Assembly (NCBI RefSeq): GCF_000721235.1
Contig: NZ_JOFH01000026.1
Span: forward strand, 1-64,000
Origin: Streptomyces olivaceus
Lineage (GTDB): Bacteria; Actinomycetota; Actinomycetes; Streptomycetales; Streptomycetaceae
Reading direction: 5' to 3'
DNA: 64,000 nt
The number at the start of each line of letters is the position of its first letter. Within the stretch, counting starts at the first letter, position 1. The notes under the pieces are model-generated. The model had not been told where the DNA came from, made no database searches, and saw only the letters and a program-made list of their open reading frames with translations. The position numbers were made by a program, and so were the translations under genes. This document shows positions 18,020 to 26,389 of the stretch, in pieces.

Positions 18020-18646
18020 TCAGGCGTCCCCGTACGCCTCGCCGCCCAGTGCGAACCCGGCCGACCCCGCGGTGGCGTCCGCGAGCCAGGCCCGGAAGGC
18101 CTCCACCTCCGCCTCCGGCAGGCCGACCTCGATGGTGACGTCCTCGGCGTACCGCACGTCGCGCACCGCGCGGCCCGCCGTGCGCAGGTCGTTCTGCAGT
18201 CTGCCCGCCCGCTGGTGGTCGACGGTCAGCGTGGCCAGCCGGAAACGGCGCCGGGTGAGCGTGCCCAGGTCGTCCAGCGCCTCGCCGACCGCTCCCCCGT
18301 AGGCGCGGATGAGCCCGCCCGCGCCGAGCTTGACGCCGCCGTAGTAGCGGGTGACGACGGCGACGACGTAGCGCATGTCCCGGCGCAGCAGCATCTGGAG
18401 CATCGGCACGCCGGCGGTGCCCCCGGGCTCGCCGTCGTCGCTCGCCTTCTGGACCGAGGCGTCGGCACCGATGACGTACGCCCAGCAGTTGTGGGAGGCG
18501 TCCGTGTGCTCCTTGCGCACGCCCGCGACGAACGCCTGGGCCTCCTCCTCGGTGGCGGCCGGGGCGAGGGCGCACAGGAAGCGGGAGCGGTTGATCTCGG
18601 TCTCGTGCACGCCCGCGCGCGCGACCGTGCGGTACTCGTCCTGCAT
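18020..18646 (-). CDS. YigZ / IMPACT family protein (UPF0029)
   Basis: 208 aa, the usual length, from ATG at 18646. The conserved IMPACT-domain blocks are present: EINRSRFLCALAPAATEEEA, ASHNCWAYVIG, DDGEPGGTAGVPMLQML and VAVVTRYYGGVKLGAGGLIRAYG. A C-terminal ferredoxin-like domain (DUF1949) follows. The molecular function is not settled; the eukaryotic homologue regulates translation through GCN1. It is convergent with the MarR gene and divergent from the CoA-binding protein. Confidence 0.9.
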   Translation of the reverse strand: MQDEYRTVARAGVHETEINRSRFLCALAPAATEEEAQAFVAGVRKEHTDASHNCWAYVIGADASVQKASDDGEPGGTAGVPMLQMLLRRDMRYVVAVVTRYYGGVKLGAGGLIRAYGGAVGEALDDLGTLTRRRFRLATLTVDHQRAGRLQNDLRTAGRAVRDVRYAEDVTIEVGLPEAEVEAFRAWLADATAGSAGFALGGEAYGDA

Positions 18647-18811
18647 CCGGCCAGCCTATGCGGTCGGCCCCGGCCGTCCCTCGGCGCGGTCGCCCGCTCC
18701 TCCGCCCTCGGCGGGCGGGGGACGCGCAGGGGAATTGCGGCGGGCCGCCGCCCGTTGTCGCCGTCGGGTGGCGCGGCACCAGGGCCGCCCACGAGTCCGA
18801 GGAGGCCGCCG

Positions 18812-19219
18812 GTGTACGGCGACGAGGCAACCGTCCGCAAGATTCTCACCGAACTGGGCGACACCTGGGCCGTGGTGGGCCTGTCGTCCAACCGGCAGCG
18901 CGCGGCGTACGGCGTCGCCGAGGTGCTGCAGCGCTTCGGCAAGCGCGTCGTGCCCGTGCACCCCAAGGCGGAGACCGTGCACGGCGAGCAGGGGTACGCG
19001 TCCCTCGCGGAAGTACCCTTCGACGTGGACGTCGTCGACGTCTTCGTCAACAGCGAGCTGGCCGGGCCGGTCGCCGACGCGGCGGTCGCGAAGGGCGCGG
19101 GGGCCGTCTGGTTCCAGCTCGGTGTCGTCGACGAGGCCGCGTACGGGCGGACCCGGGCGGCGGGCCTGGAGATGGTCATGGACCGCTGCCCGGCGATCGA
19201 GATCCCGCGACTGGGCTGA
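18812..19219 (+). CDS. CoA-binding (YccU-type) Rossmann protein
   Basis: 135 aa from GTG at 18812, chosen because GAGGAGG lies 8-10 nt upstream and the start matches the family length. WAVVGLSSNRQRAAYGVAEVL is the nucleotide-binding loop, and VVPVHPKAETVHGEQGYASLAEVP and DVFVNSELAGPVADAAV are the following conserved strands. The C-terminal block ends VMDRCPAIEI. These are small single-domain proteins resembling the CoA-binding half of succinyl-CoA synthetase alpha; the role is unknown. Confidence 0.88.
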   Translation: MYGDEATVRKILTELGDTWAVVGLSSNRQRAAYGVAEVLQRFGKRVVPVHPKAETVHGEQGYASLAEVPFDVDVVDVFVNSELAGPVADAAVAKGAGAVWFQLGVVDEAAYGRTRAAGLEMVMDRCPAIEIPRLG

Positions 19220-19283
19220 CCGGGCGGCAGTGCCCGGGGCAGGGAACCGTCCCCGCAGGGGGCGCAGGCGGGCGGCGCTCCGC

Positions 19284-19844
19284 TCAGGCCGCCGCGCCGA
19301 GCCCTTCCAGGACCACCGCGCCGGGCAGTTCGGCGAAGGCCTTGCCCGGCACCAGCAGCTTGCCGCGCCGGCGTCCGCTGCCGACCAGGACGTAGGGCAG
19401 GTCGACGACGGCCGAGTCCACGAGCAGGGGCCAGCCGGCGGGCAGCCCGACCGGGGTGATGCCGCCGTACTCCATGCCGGTCTCGCCGGTGGCGGTGTCC
19501 ATCGGGGCGAAGGAGGCCTTGCGCGCCCCGAGGTGGCGGCGCACGACGCCGTTGACGTCGACCCGGGTGGTGGAGAGCGCCACGCAGGCGGCCAGTGTCG
19601 TGCCGCCGCCCCGCTTGCCGGTGACGACCACGCAGTTGGCGGACCGTTCGAGCAGCTCGCGGCCGTAGTGCTCGACGAAGGTGGCGGTGTCGGCCCACTC
19701 CGGTTCGGTGTCGACGTAGACGATCTGGTCGGCGGGCACGGTGCCGCTCCAGTGGCGTACGGCGTCGGCGACCGGGCGGGTCAGTTCGCCGAGGCGGTCC
19801 GGGGCGGGCGCGGCGCTGTCGAAATTGCCGATGGGTGCGTGCAT
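19284..19844 (-). CDS. YbaK/EbsC-type aminoacyl-tRNA deacylase
   Basis: 186 aa from ATG at 19844. The YbaK fold is indicated by CVVVTGKRGG, VNGVVRRHLGARKASFAP, and the strongly conserved ETGMEYGGITPVGLP loop. Members hydrolyse mischarged tRNAs such as Cys-tRNA(Pro) or Ala-tRNA(Pro) in trans, improving translational accuracy. It stands alone: convergent with the CoA-binding gene, and 43 bp downstream of the XRE-cupin regulator on the same strand. Confidence 0.85.
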   Translation of the reverse strand: MHAPIGNFDSAAPAPDRLGELTRPVADAVRHWSGTVPADQIVYVDTEPEWADTATFVEHYGRELLERSANCVVVTGKRGGGTTLAACVALSTTRVDVNGVVRRHLGARKASFAPMDTATGETGMEYGGITPVGLPAGWPLLVDSAVVDLPYVLVGSGRRRGKLLVPGKAFAELPGAVVLEGLGAAA

Positions 19845-19887
19845 GGCGGCACGCTAGCAACGGCGGGCCGCGCCGCGGACGGCGGTC

Positions 19888-20460
19888 TCAGCGGACGGGC
19901 GGCACCGAGACCGCCATGATCATGTCCATCGGCTCGTCGCCCTCGTTGCCGTACGTGTGCGGAGTGTCCGCCTCGAAGGAGGCGCTCGCGCCCGTGGGGA
20001 CGCGGTGGGCCGCCCCGTCGACGGTGAGCGTCAGTTCCCCGGCCGTCACGTGCACCAGCTCGGCGGTTCCGGCGGGGTGCGGGTCGGAGTGGCTGCTCTC
20101 GCCCGGCATCAGCCGCCACTCCCACATCTCCAGCGGGCCGGGGGCCTCCACCCCGGCGAGGAGCCGGCTGAAGCTGCCGGCGCCGGTGTGCCAAAGGCGC
20201 ACGGCCTGCTCGGCGGGGACGACACGGACCGTCGGGCCCTGCTCCCGGTCGAGCAGGGTGGTGACGCTGACGCCGAGCGCGTCGCCGATCTTCACGACCG
20301 TGCCGAGGCTGGGGTTGGTGCGCGCCTGCTCGATCTGGATGAGCATGCCGCGGCTGACGCCGGCGCGCGCGGCGAGCGCCTCCAGGGTGAAGCCGCGCTC
20401 GTTGCGCCAGCGTTTGACGTTGCGCGCCAGGGACTGGGTCAGCAGGTCGAGATCCGCCAC
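19888..20460 (-). CDS. XRE-family HTH regulator with C-terminal cupin domain
   Basis: 190 aa from GTG at 20460. Open frame continues up to 20580, but the extra 40 residues are arginine-rich and run into the neighbouring gene; the chosen start yields MADLDLLTQSLARNVKRWR, typical for the family. The HTH is at about 21-65 (LEALAARAGVSRGMLIQIEQARTNPS). A cupin_2 domain fills the C-terminus (PGESSHSDPHPAGTAELVHVTAGELTLTV and DTPHTYGNEGDEP). Such regulators sense small polar ligands and control catabolic or transport genes. Its coding start is 71 bp downstream of the acyltransferase stop. Confidence 0.85.
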   Translation of the reverse strand: MADLDLLTQSLARNVKRWRNERGFTLEALAARAGVSRGMLIQIEQARTNPSLGTVVKIGDALGVSVTTLLDREQGPTVRVVPAEQAVRLWHTGAGSFSRLLAGVEAPGPLEMWEWRLMPGESSHSDPHPAGTAELVHVTAGELTLTVDGAAHRVPTGASASFEADTPHTYGNEGDEPMDMIMAVSVPPVR

Positions 20461-20530
20461 GTTCCGTCCGGTGAGTTGTCCGTTGTGGTCTGCCGCGGCC
20501 TGCCGTACGGCCTGCCGCGCGCTCTCCTGT

Positions 20531-21346
20531 TCAGCTCTCCGCCGCCGGTTCCGGGAACCGTCCCGGCGGGTCCGCCGCACGGTCCGGGTCGTCGTCCAGC
20601 TCGGCGAGGCGGGCCACCGTCTCCTCGTCCAGCTTGGACAGCTCCCGCAGCTGTCCCGGCGTCACCCCGTCGGGGATCGGCACCGGGGCCGGGGTGCGCA
20701 GCGGCGGCTGCCAGCCCTCCGCGGGCGTCCAGCGGCGTACGACGCGCGCGGGGGCGCCCGCCACCACGGCGTGGTCGGGGACCGTGCCGCGGACGACGGC
20801 ACCGGCGGCCACGACCACGTTCCGCCCGACCCGCGCGCCCGGCAGGATCACCGCGCCGGTGCCGACCCAGCAGCCGGGGCCGATCTCCACCGGGTCCATC
20901 CGCGGCCACTGCTTGCCGATGGGCCGGTGCGGGTCGTCGTAGGAGTGGTTGGTGGAGGTGATGTAGACGTACGGGCCGAAGTAGCAGTCGCTGCCGATGG
21001 TGACGGTGGTGTCCGCGATGACGTGGCTGCCGCGGCCGAGGACGACGCCGTCCCCGATGCGCAGGATCGGCTCGGGCCCGAGGTCGAGGTCGGGCATGAG
21101 CCCGGCGGTCAGCGTGACCTGCTCGCCGATGATGCAGTGGGCGCCGAGGTGGATCCAGGGTTCGCCGAAGACCGTGCCGAGCGGGAAGGCGAGCCGGGTG
21201 CCCGTGCCCAGCGCGCCGAAGCGGAAGCGTCCCGGACGTGCGGCGGTGACGGAGCCGGTGCGCTGCACCCAGGCCCAGCCCGCGTGGACGGCCCGCTGTG
21301 CGACGCGGCTCCGCCAGGACGAGAACGTGTTCTTGCGCTTGGGCAC
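20531..21346 (-). CDS. Hexapeptide-repeat acyltransferase (LbH)
   Basis: 271 aa from ATG at 21346. Repeated [LIV]-G-x4 units form a left-handed beta-helix: GAHCIIGEQVTLTAG, IGDGVVLGRGSHVIAD, TIGSDCYFGPYVYI, and IGPGCWVGTGAVILPGARVGRNVVVAAGAVV. STNHSYDDP carries the likely catalytic histidine region of CoA-dependent O-acetyltransferases. The N- and C-termini (about 60 residues each) are outside the helix. The acceptor, possibly a sugar or polysaccharide, is unknown. It is the first gene of a minus-strand pair with the XRE-cupin gene. Confidence 0.82.
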   Translation of the reverse strand: MPKRKNTFSSWRSRVAQRAVHAGWAWVQRTGSVTAARPGRFRFGALGTGTRLAFPLGTVFGEPWIHLGAHCIIGEQVTLTAGLMPDLDLGPEPILRIGDGVVLGRGSHVIADTTVTIGSDCYFGPYVYITSTNHSYDDPHRPIGKQWPRMDPVEIGPGCWVGTGAVILPGARVGRNVVVAAGAVVRGTVPDHAVVAGAPARVVRRWTPAEGWQPPLRTPAPVPIPDGVTPGQLRELSKLDEETVARLAELDDDPDRAADPPGRFPEPAAES

Positions 21347-21452
21347 CCGCTCACGGTAGTCGGCGGGGGTCGCGGCCAGGACCGCGCAGTGCTGTGATCT
21401 TCACCCCACCGGGTGGCGTACGGTGCCGTACAACACCGAGCGGGAGGCGATG

Positions 21453-22010
21453 ATGACGCAGAAGGCGCTGATCACGGGCATCGGCGGCAGGGACCCGAAG
21501 GTCGACGCGGAGGCCTTCGTGGCGCCGACGTCCTCGGTGGTCGGGGACGTGACACTGCACGCGGGGGCGAGCGTCTGGTACGGCGCGGTACTGCGCGGCG
21601 ACGTCGAGCGGATCTCCGTCGGCGCGAGCAGCAACGTCCAGGACAACTGCACGCTCCACGCCGACCCCGGCTTCCCCGTCACCGTCGGCGAGCGGGTCTC
21701 CATCGGGCACAACGCCGTGGTGCACGGGGCGACCGTCGAGGACGACTGCCTGATCGGCATGGGCGCCACGGTCCTCAACGGCGCGGTGATCGGCGCCGGT
21801 TCGCTGGTCGCGGCCCAGGCACTGGTCCCGCAGGGGATGCGGGTGCCGCCGGGGTCGCTGGTCGCCGGGGTGCCGGCGAAGGTGAAGCGGGAGCTGACCG
21901 AGGAGGAGCGGCAGGGCGTCACGCTCAACGGCACGATGTACGCGGCACTGGCCGGGCAGCATCGGGACGCGGTGGGCGAGGCTCCGCGGAAGACCGGCCC
22001 CGGCGAGTAG
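21453..22010 (+). CDS. Gamma-class carbonic anhydrase family protein
   Basis: 185 aa from ATG at 21453; the preceding ATG at 21450 is equally possible and both follow GGGAGG. This is a trimeric left-handed beta-helix of the YrdA/CaiE type: VVGDVTLHAGASVWYGAVLRGD, SSNVQDNCTLHADPGFP, ISIGHNAVVHGATVEDDCLIGMGA and VLNGAVIGAGSLVAA. Histidines in LHADPGF and SIGHNAVVHG match the zinc-ligand positions of gamma carbonic anhydrases. Whether this copy hydrates CO2 is unknown. It ends in a strong palindrome shared with the convergent DedA gene. Confidence 0.87.
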   Translation: MTQKALITGIGGRDPKVDAEAFVAPTSSVVGDVTLHAGASVWYGAVLRGDVERISVGASSNVQDNCTLHADPGFPVTVGERVSIGHNAVVHGATVEDDCLIGMGATVLNGAVIGAGSLVAAQALVPQGMRVPPGSLVAGVPAKVKRELTEEERQGVTLNGTMYAALAGQHRDAVGEAPRKTGPGE

Positions 22011-22032
22011 GCGGCCGGCCGCGCCCCCGGCG

Positions 22033-22058
22033 GCGGGGCCGCGCCGGCGCGGCCCCGC
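22033..22058. terminator. 26-bp perfect palindrome, likely bidirectional terminator
   Basis: GCGGGGCCGCGCC is followed directly by its exact inverse GGCGCGGCCCCGC, giving an 11-bp stem with a 4-nt loop. It lies between two converging stop codons (22010 plus, 22073 minus). No U-run follows, which is common for high-GC actinobacterial terminators. Confidence 0.65.
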
Positions 22059-22072
22059 GGCAGTGCGGGCGC

Positions 22073-22696
22073 TCACTCCCCCGCGGTCACCGGCTGCGCC
22101 TTGCCCGCCTTGCGCTTGACGATCAGCATCGAGGCCACGCCGATCAGGACCGCAAGGACCAGCCCCAGCCACGAGAAGCGCTTGAGCCAGGACTCCGCGA
22201 CGACGCCGACGTAGTAGATGACGGCGGTGGTGCCGCCCGCCCAGACGATGCCGCCGAGGACGTTGGCGATCAGGAACTTCCAGTACGGCATCCGCAGCAC
22301 GCCGGCGAGCGGGCCCGCGAAGATGCGCAGCAGGGCGACGAAGCGGCCGAAGAACACGGCCCACATGCCCCACTTCTGGAAGGACCGCTCCGCGGTGGCG
22401 ATGTGCCCCTCGCTGAAGTGCTTGGGGAACTTCTTCCCCAGCCAGGCCAGCAGGGGCCGGCCTCCCTTGCGGCCGATGGCGTACCCGATGGAGTCGCCGA
22501 TCACCGCGCCCGCGCTGGCACAGGCGCCGAGGACCAGGGGGTCGATGCCGCCGTGCTGCGACGACAGCAGGGCCGCCGACACCAGGACGATCTCGCCGGG
22601 CAACGGGATGCCCAGACTCTCCAGACCGATGACCAGTGCGACGACGGCGTAGACGGCTGCCGCGGGCACCGTGTCGAGCCACTCCTGGACGTGCAA
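22073..22696 (-). CDS. DedA/VTT-domain membrane protein
   Basis: 207 aa from TTG at 22696, with GGAGG about 8-12 nt upstream supporting it. About four to five membrane segments are visible. Family features are the periplasmic-side G-I-P-L-P-G-E (GIPLPGEIVLVSAALL), the FFGRFVALLRIFAGPLAG re-entrant block and WAVFFGRF with its conserved arginine. DedA proteins are lipid-scramblase-like half-transporters; some carry undecaprenyl phosphate back across the membrane. uppP of the same pathway lies 7 kb away, but no operon links them. Confidence 0.88.
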   Translation of the reverse strand: MHVQEWLDTVPAAAVYAVVALVIGLESLGIPLPGEIVLVSAALLSSQHGGIDPLVLGACASAGAVIGDSIGYAIGRKGGRPLLAWLGKKFPKHFSEGHIATAERSFQKWGMWAVFFGRFVALLRIFAGPLAGVLRMPYWKFLIANVLGGIVWAGGTTAVIYYVGVVAESWLKRFSWLGLVLAVLIGVASMLIVKRKAGKAQPVTAGE

Positions 22697-22777
22697 CGCC
22701 CACCCTCCGCTTCACGTACGTGTTCCCGGTGCGCCGCGATCAGAGGCGCACCGGGAAGGGTACCGGGTCGGCGGGGC

Positions 22778-23230
22778 TCAGCTGTTGGGCCGCAGGGTCC
22801 ATATGACGGTCATCTCCGTGGTGACCGCGTCGTCCTCACGCCGGATGGCGACGCTCACGGGGAACTCGGGGCGGCTGCCGGCGTCCAGTTCGGCGACGAC
22901 CTCGGCGGCCGGGCGGCCGAGGGTGGCGGTGGCGGTGACCGGGCCGAGGGCGATCTTCTTGAAGGCGATCTCGGCGGTGACCGGCAGCGGCACCGCGCGG
23001 GAGAGCTGGTCCCCGAAGGCGGCCAGTACGACCGCGCCGCTGGCCGACTCGCCCAGCGTGAACATGGCTCCGGCGTGCGGCCCGCCGACGTGGTTGCGGT
23101 ATTCGCTCTGGTCCGGGAGGACCAGGACGGCCTTCTCGGGTGTGGTCTCGAGGTACTCGAGGTTCAGGGTCCGCACCATCGGCACCGTGGCGGCGAGCAA
23201 CTCGCCGATCGACATCTGGTCTGCGCTCAT
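22778..23230 (-). CDS. DUF4442 / hotdog-fold thioesterase-like protein
   Basis: 150 aa from ATG at 23230. It is a hotdog fold: the central long helix lies at NHVGGPHAGAMFTLGESASGAVVL, and the beta strands follow (EIAFKKIALGPVTATATL, FPVSVAIRREDDAVTTEMTVIWTLR). The conserved HAGAMFTLGE resembles the active-site region of PaaI-like thioesterases, in which an acidic residue activates water. The substrate is unknown. It is divergent from the first tandem paralogue, with about 70 bp between starts. Confidence 0.8.
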   Translation of the reverse strand: MSADQMSIGELLAATVPMVRTLNLEYLETTPEKAVLVLPDQSEYRNHVGGPHAGAMFTLGESASGAVVLAAFGDQLSRAVPLPVTAEIAFKKIALGPVTATATLGRPAAEVVAELDAGSRPEFPVSVAIRREDDAVTTEMTVIWTLRPNS

Positions 23231-23299
23231 GCGCGCAGGTTACCCGCGAGTAGCATCCAAGGGCCAGGCCCCGGGAAGATCGCCATATGCTGCTGTCCC

Positions 23300-24223
23300 A
23301 TGTGGCCTAGAGAGCAGTCGCCCGCCGGCGGCCCGGAGCAGCCGAACCCGTACAAGGAGCCGCCCGCGCCCTGGAACGCGCCCACCGTCGCCTCCGGTCC
23401 ACCGGCCGGCGGCCCGCCGGGCCGGGGACCGGGCGGCGGCCGAACGAAGCTCGTGGCGATCGGGGCCGCCGCGGCGGTCGTGGTGGCGGCCGCCGTGACC
23501 GGGGCGGTCCTGCTGGGCGGGGACGAGGCCGACCGCGCGGCCGGGCCGGACCCCGCCGCCTCCTCGGCATCCGCCTCCGCCTCCGTCGCCGCCGACGACC
23601 CGCGGAGCGGGGACAGCGGCCCGGCGCCGACCGTCGCGGGCTGGACCGTCGTGGCCAACCCCGACCACGGCATCGCCTTCGACGTACCGGCCTCCTGGGC
23701 ACCTCAGTCGCGCGACTGGGTCACCTACGTCGCCGAGGACGACGATCCCGACGAGAAGCCGCTGGTCGCCATGAAGGCGCCCGCCGTCCTCCAGGAGGAG
23801 TGGTGCGCGTCGGACGGCGACCGGGACGGCTCCGTCGACCACACGCCCCTGGCGAGCGCGGGCACCCGCGGCAACAACGGCGCGCGGAGCACCGAGGACG
23901 TCGCCCGCACCGACTCGGCGGCCTGGGTCTACGGGGCCTACACGCAGCCCGACCGGGACAAGGTCTCGACGGGACCGGTGACGTCCTTCACGACTGCCTC
24001 CGGCATCCGGGGCAGCGTCGCCACCTCCCGGTCGTCCGGGGTGGCGAAGAAGGACAAGTGCGACGTGGAGGGCAAGGCGACCACCTTCGCCTTCGAGACC
24101 GCCGACGGCGACTTCGCCTCCTGGTCGTTCTTCGGCGCGGCCGGCGTCGACGACGAGGTGCCCGAGACGACCGTCCGCGAGATCCTCGCCACCGTCAGGG
24201 AGTACACCCCGTCGGATTCCTGA
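23300..24223 (+). CDS. Membrane-anchored extracytoplasmic protein, tandem paralogue 1
   Basis: 307 aa from ATG at 23300 (MWPREQSPAGG). Layout: a Pro/Gly-rich cytoplasmic tail of about 50 residues, one membrane helix (TKLVAIGAAAAVVVAAAVTGAVLLGG), a Ser/Ala/Asp-rich spacer and a globular domain starting at VAGWTVVANPDHGIAFDVPASW. Two cysteines (EEWCASD and KKDKCDVEG) could form a disulfide. I do not recognise a characterised family. It shares layout and blocks with the next gene (WxVVANP, FDVPA, EWC, TTASGIxGSV, KCDxEGKA), showing a tandem duplication. Confidence 0.7.
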   Translation: MWPREQSPAGGPEQPNPYKEPPAPWNAPTVASGPPAGGPPGRGPGGGRTKLVAIGAAAAVVVAAAVTGAVLLGGDEADRAAGPDPAASSASASASVAADDPRSGDSGPAPTVAGWTVVANPDHGIAFDVPASWAPQSRDWVTYVAEDDDPDEKPLVAMKAPAVLQEEWCASDGDRDGSVDHTPLASAGTRGNNGARSTEDVARTDSAAWVYGAYTQPDRDKVSTGPVTSFTTASGIRGSVATSRSSGVAKKDKCDVEGKATTFAFETADGDFASWSFFGAAGVDDEVPETTVREILATVREYTPSDS

Positions 24224-24281
24224 GGACCGGATACGCGTTCCCGAGGACCGGATACGTCCCCGTTCCTGAGGACCGCGTACG
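24217..24281. repeat. Three 19-nt direct repeats between tandem paralogues
   Basis: TTCCYGAGGACCGSRTACG recurs at 24217-24235, 24238-24256 and 24263-24281. The first copy covers the last two codons and stop of the upstream gene. Units are near-identical (one to three differences) and spaced 2 and 6 nt apart. A regulatory or duplication-scar role is possible. Confidence 0.75.
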
Positions 24282-24391
24282 CTCCCGGCCGCGGAAGCGT
24301 TCCCGGCTCGCGCGCCGTTCCCCACTTCGGTACGTCCCTGACAAGGGCCGGTGACCGAATCGTGTCCTGGGCGACGTTAGGGTGACTGCTC

Positions 24392-25417
24392 ATGTGGCCA
24401 GGACAGCAGCCGCCCGGGGGCGAGCAGAACCCGCAGGACAATCCGTACCAGCAGTCGGGGTACCAGCAGCCGAATCCGTATCAGCAGCCCGGCTACCAGC
24501 AGCAGCCCGGCGCGTACGGCCAGCAGCAGTGGAGCACACCGCAGCCGGCCACCGTCCCGCAGCCGGTGACGGGCGGCGGCGGTGACGGCGGCGGCAACCG
24601 GACGAAGCTGGTCGCGATCGTCGCGGCGCTCGCCGTCGTCGTGGCGGCGGGTGTCACCGGCTTCCTGGTGCTCGGCGGCGACAAGGACGACGAGGCGGAC
24701 GAGGGCAAGGACAAGAAGCCGTCCGCCAGCGCGCCCGCCGAGAAGTCCGACGCCCCGTCCGCGGACCCGAGCGCGTCCGGCTCCGACGACAACCCGCGGG
24801 GCGGCGAGGGAGAGCAGGCCACCGTCGACGGCTGGAAGGTCGTCGCCAACCCGCGCTTCGGCACCCTCTTCGACGTGCCCGCGGACTGGGAGCTCGACAG
24901 CCCCGGCACCAGCGTCGGCTTCGAGTGGGAGGAGGACGGCAAGACGGACCGCACCACCGTCACCGCCCCGGCCTACCTGAAGTCCGAGTGGTGCACGACC
25001 GACGAGAACAAGGACGGCCGCAAGGAGAGCACCGCGCTCGCCACCGCGGGAACCCGTGGTGAGAGCGGCGCCAAGGACACCGACCAGGCGGCCGAGACGC
25101 GGGTGCCGTGGTGGATCTTCGGCGGTTTCACCGAGCCCGACAAGAAGGCCGTGAAGTACGGCAAGTCGAAGCCGTACACGACCGCGTCCGGCATCAAGGG
25201 CAGCGTCATCGAGGCGCACTCGGAGGGCGCGAAGAAGAAGGGCAAGTGCGACACCGAGGGCAAGGCGATCACCTTCGCGTTCAAGAACGGCGCGGGCGAT
25301 TTCGTCACCTGGAACCTGTACGGCGCCAAGGGCGTCGACGAGGAGATCCCTCAGGAGACCGTGCAGAAGATCCTCAGCACCGTGCGCCTCACCGAGGAAC
25401 CGCCGACCGAGTCGTAG
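24392..25417 (+). CDS. Membrane-anchored extracytoplasmic protein, tandem paralogue 2
   Basis: 341 aa from ATG at 24392 (MWPGQQPPGGEQ). The N-terminal cytoplasmic tail is Gln/Pro/Tyr-rich (repeated YQQ-P units, about 55 residues). One membrane helix (TKLVAIVAALAVVVAAGVTGFLVLGG) and a charged spacer follow. The globular domain contains WKVVANPRFGTLFDVPADW, SEWCTTDE, YTTASGIKGSV and KCDTEGKAITFAF, aligned to the previous gene. No catalytic motif is evident. It is probably a cell-surface protein of unknown role, expressed together with its paralogue or through the 168-bp spacer. Confidence 0.7.
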   Translation: MWPGQQPPGGEQNPQDNPYQQSGYQQPNPYQQPGYQQQPGAYGQQQWSTPQPATVPQPVTGGGGDGGGNRTKLVAIVAALAVVVAAGVTGFLVLGGDKDDEADEGKDKKPSASAPAEKSDAPSADPSASGSDDNPRGGEGEQATVDGWKVVANPRFGTLFDVPADWELDSPGTSVGFEWEEDGKTDRTTVTAPAYLKSEWCTTDENKDGRKESTALATAGTRGESGAKDTDQAAETRVPWWIFGGFTEPDKKAVKYGKSKPYTTASGIKGSVIEAHSEGAKKKGKCDTEGKAITFAFKNGAGDFVTWNLYGAKGVDEEIPQETVQKILSTVRLTEEPPTES

Positions 25418-25436
25418 CCGGCGTGGCGCGCGCCGT

Positions 25437-26291
25437 TCAGCCGATGCCGAACGCCCCGGCGGGCGGCTCGGGCGACGGCGCCGCGTCCTCGTCCCGCACC
25501 GGGCGCGCGTCGCCGATGAAGTCCCGCAGGGCCCGTCCGTGCTCGACCCGGGCCGGGAAGGCGTCGGCGGCGGTGCGCCGGGCGAGGGCCGCCGTGTCCG
25601 GAGGCCGGTGCGCGGCGACGAGGACGGCGTTGCCGAAGCGGCGTCCGCGCAGCACCCCCGGTTCGGCGATCAGCGCGAGTTCCTCGAAGAGCGTGGCGAA
25701 CCCTGCGAGTTGCGCCCGCAGGAAGGCGAAGGGCGCCCCGTCGGCGAGGTTGGCCACGTACACGCCGTCGGCGCGCAGCACTCGCGCCGCCTCGCGGGCG
25801 TAGCCGACGCAGGCCAGGTGCGCGGGCACCCGGGAGCCCCCGAAGACGTCGGCGACGAGCACGTCCGCGGAGTCCGCGGGGGCGTTTTCCAGCCAGGCAC
25901 GGGCGTCGGCGGCGTGCGCGGCGACGTGCGCGCCCGCGGGCAGCGGCACGTGCTCGGCGACCAGGGCGAGGAGCCCCCGGTCGGCCTCCACGACGTCCTG
26001 CCGGGAGCCTGGCCGGGTGGCGGCCACGTACCGGGGCAGCGTGAACGCGCCGCCCCCGAGATGCACCACGTCGAGGGCACGCCCCGGCTCGGCGACCGTG
26101 TCCAGGACGTGACCGAGCCGGCGCGTGTACTCGAACTCCAGGTGGGCCGGCTCGTCCAGGTCGACGTACGACTGCGGGGCGCCGTCGACCGTGAGCAGCC
26201 AGGCCCGCGGCCGGTCGACGTCGGGCATGAGCCTGGCGGTGCCGTGGTCGGTGACGCGGCTGACGGGTATGGCTTCGTTCACCCGCCCCAT
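25437..26291 (-). CDS. Spermidine-synthase-like (fused-domain family) methyltransferase-fold protein
   Basis: 284 aa from ATG at 26291; longer open frame upstream belongs to the complement of tuf and is rejected. It has the spermidine-synthase Rossmann core: VVHLGGGAFTLPRYVAATRPGS (SAM-binding glycine loop), DVVEADRGLLALV (acidic residue after beta-2), and DADxADVLVADVFGGSR. Actinobacteria carry many of these proteins without proven polyamine activity. The second half is alanine-rich with a PVRDEDAAPSPEPP tail. It is convergent with paralogue 2 and 98 bp downstream of the divergent EF-Tu gene. Confidence 0.75.
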   Translation of the reverse strand: MGRVNEAIPVSRVTDHGTARLMPDVDRPRAWLLTVDGAPQSYVDLDEPAHLEFEYTRRLGHVLDTVAEPGRALDVVHLGGGAFTLPRYVAATRPGSRQDVVEADRGLLALVAEHVPLPAGAHVAAHAADARAWLENAPADSADVLVADVFGGSRVPAHLACVGYAREAARVLRADGVYVANLADGAPFAFLRAQLAGFATLFEELALIAEPGVLRGRRFGNAVLVAAHRPPDTAALARRTAADAFPARVEHGRALRDFIGDARPVRDEDAAPSPEPPAGAFGIG

Positions 26292-26389
26292 TGTGCCAAG
26301 CACCGTGTGCCCGGGCGCCGGGTGTCGAGCGCCAGGCGTCGGGCGCCGAGTGCTGGGCCGGGCACCCGCACCCGCACCCGGCGACGGTC

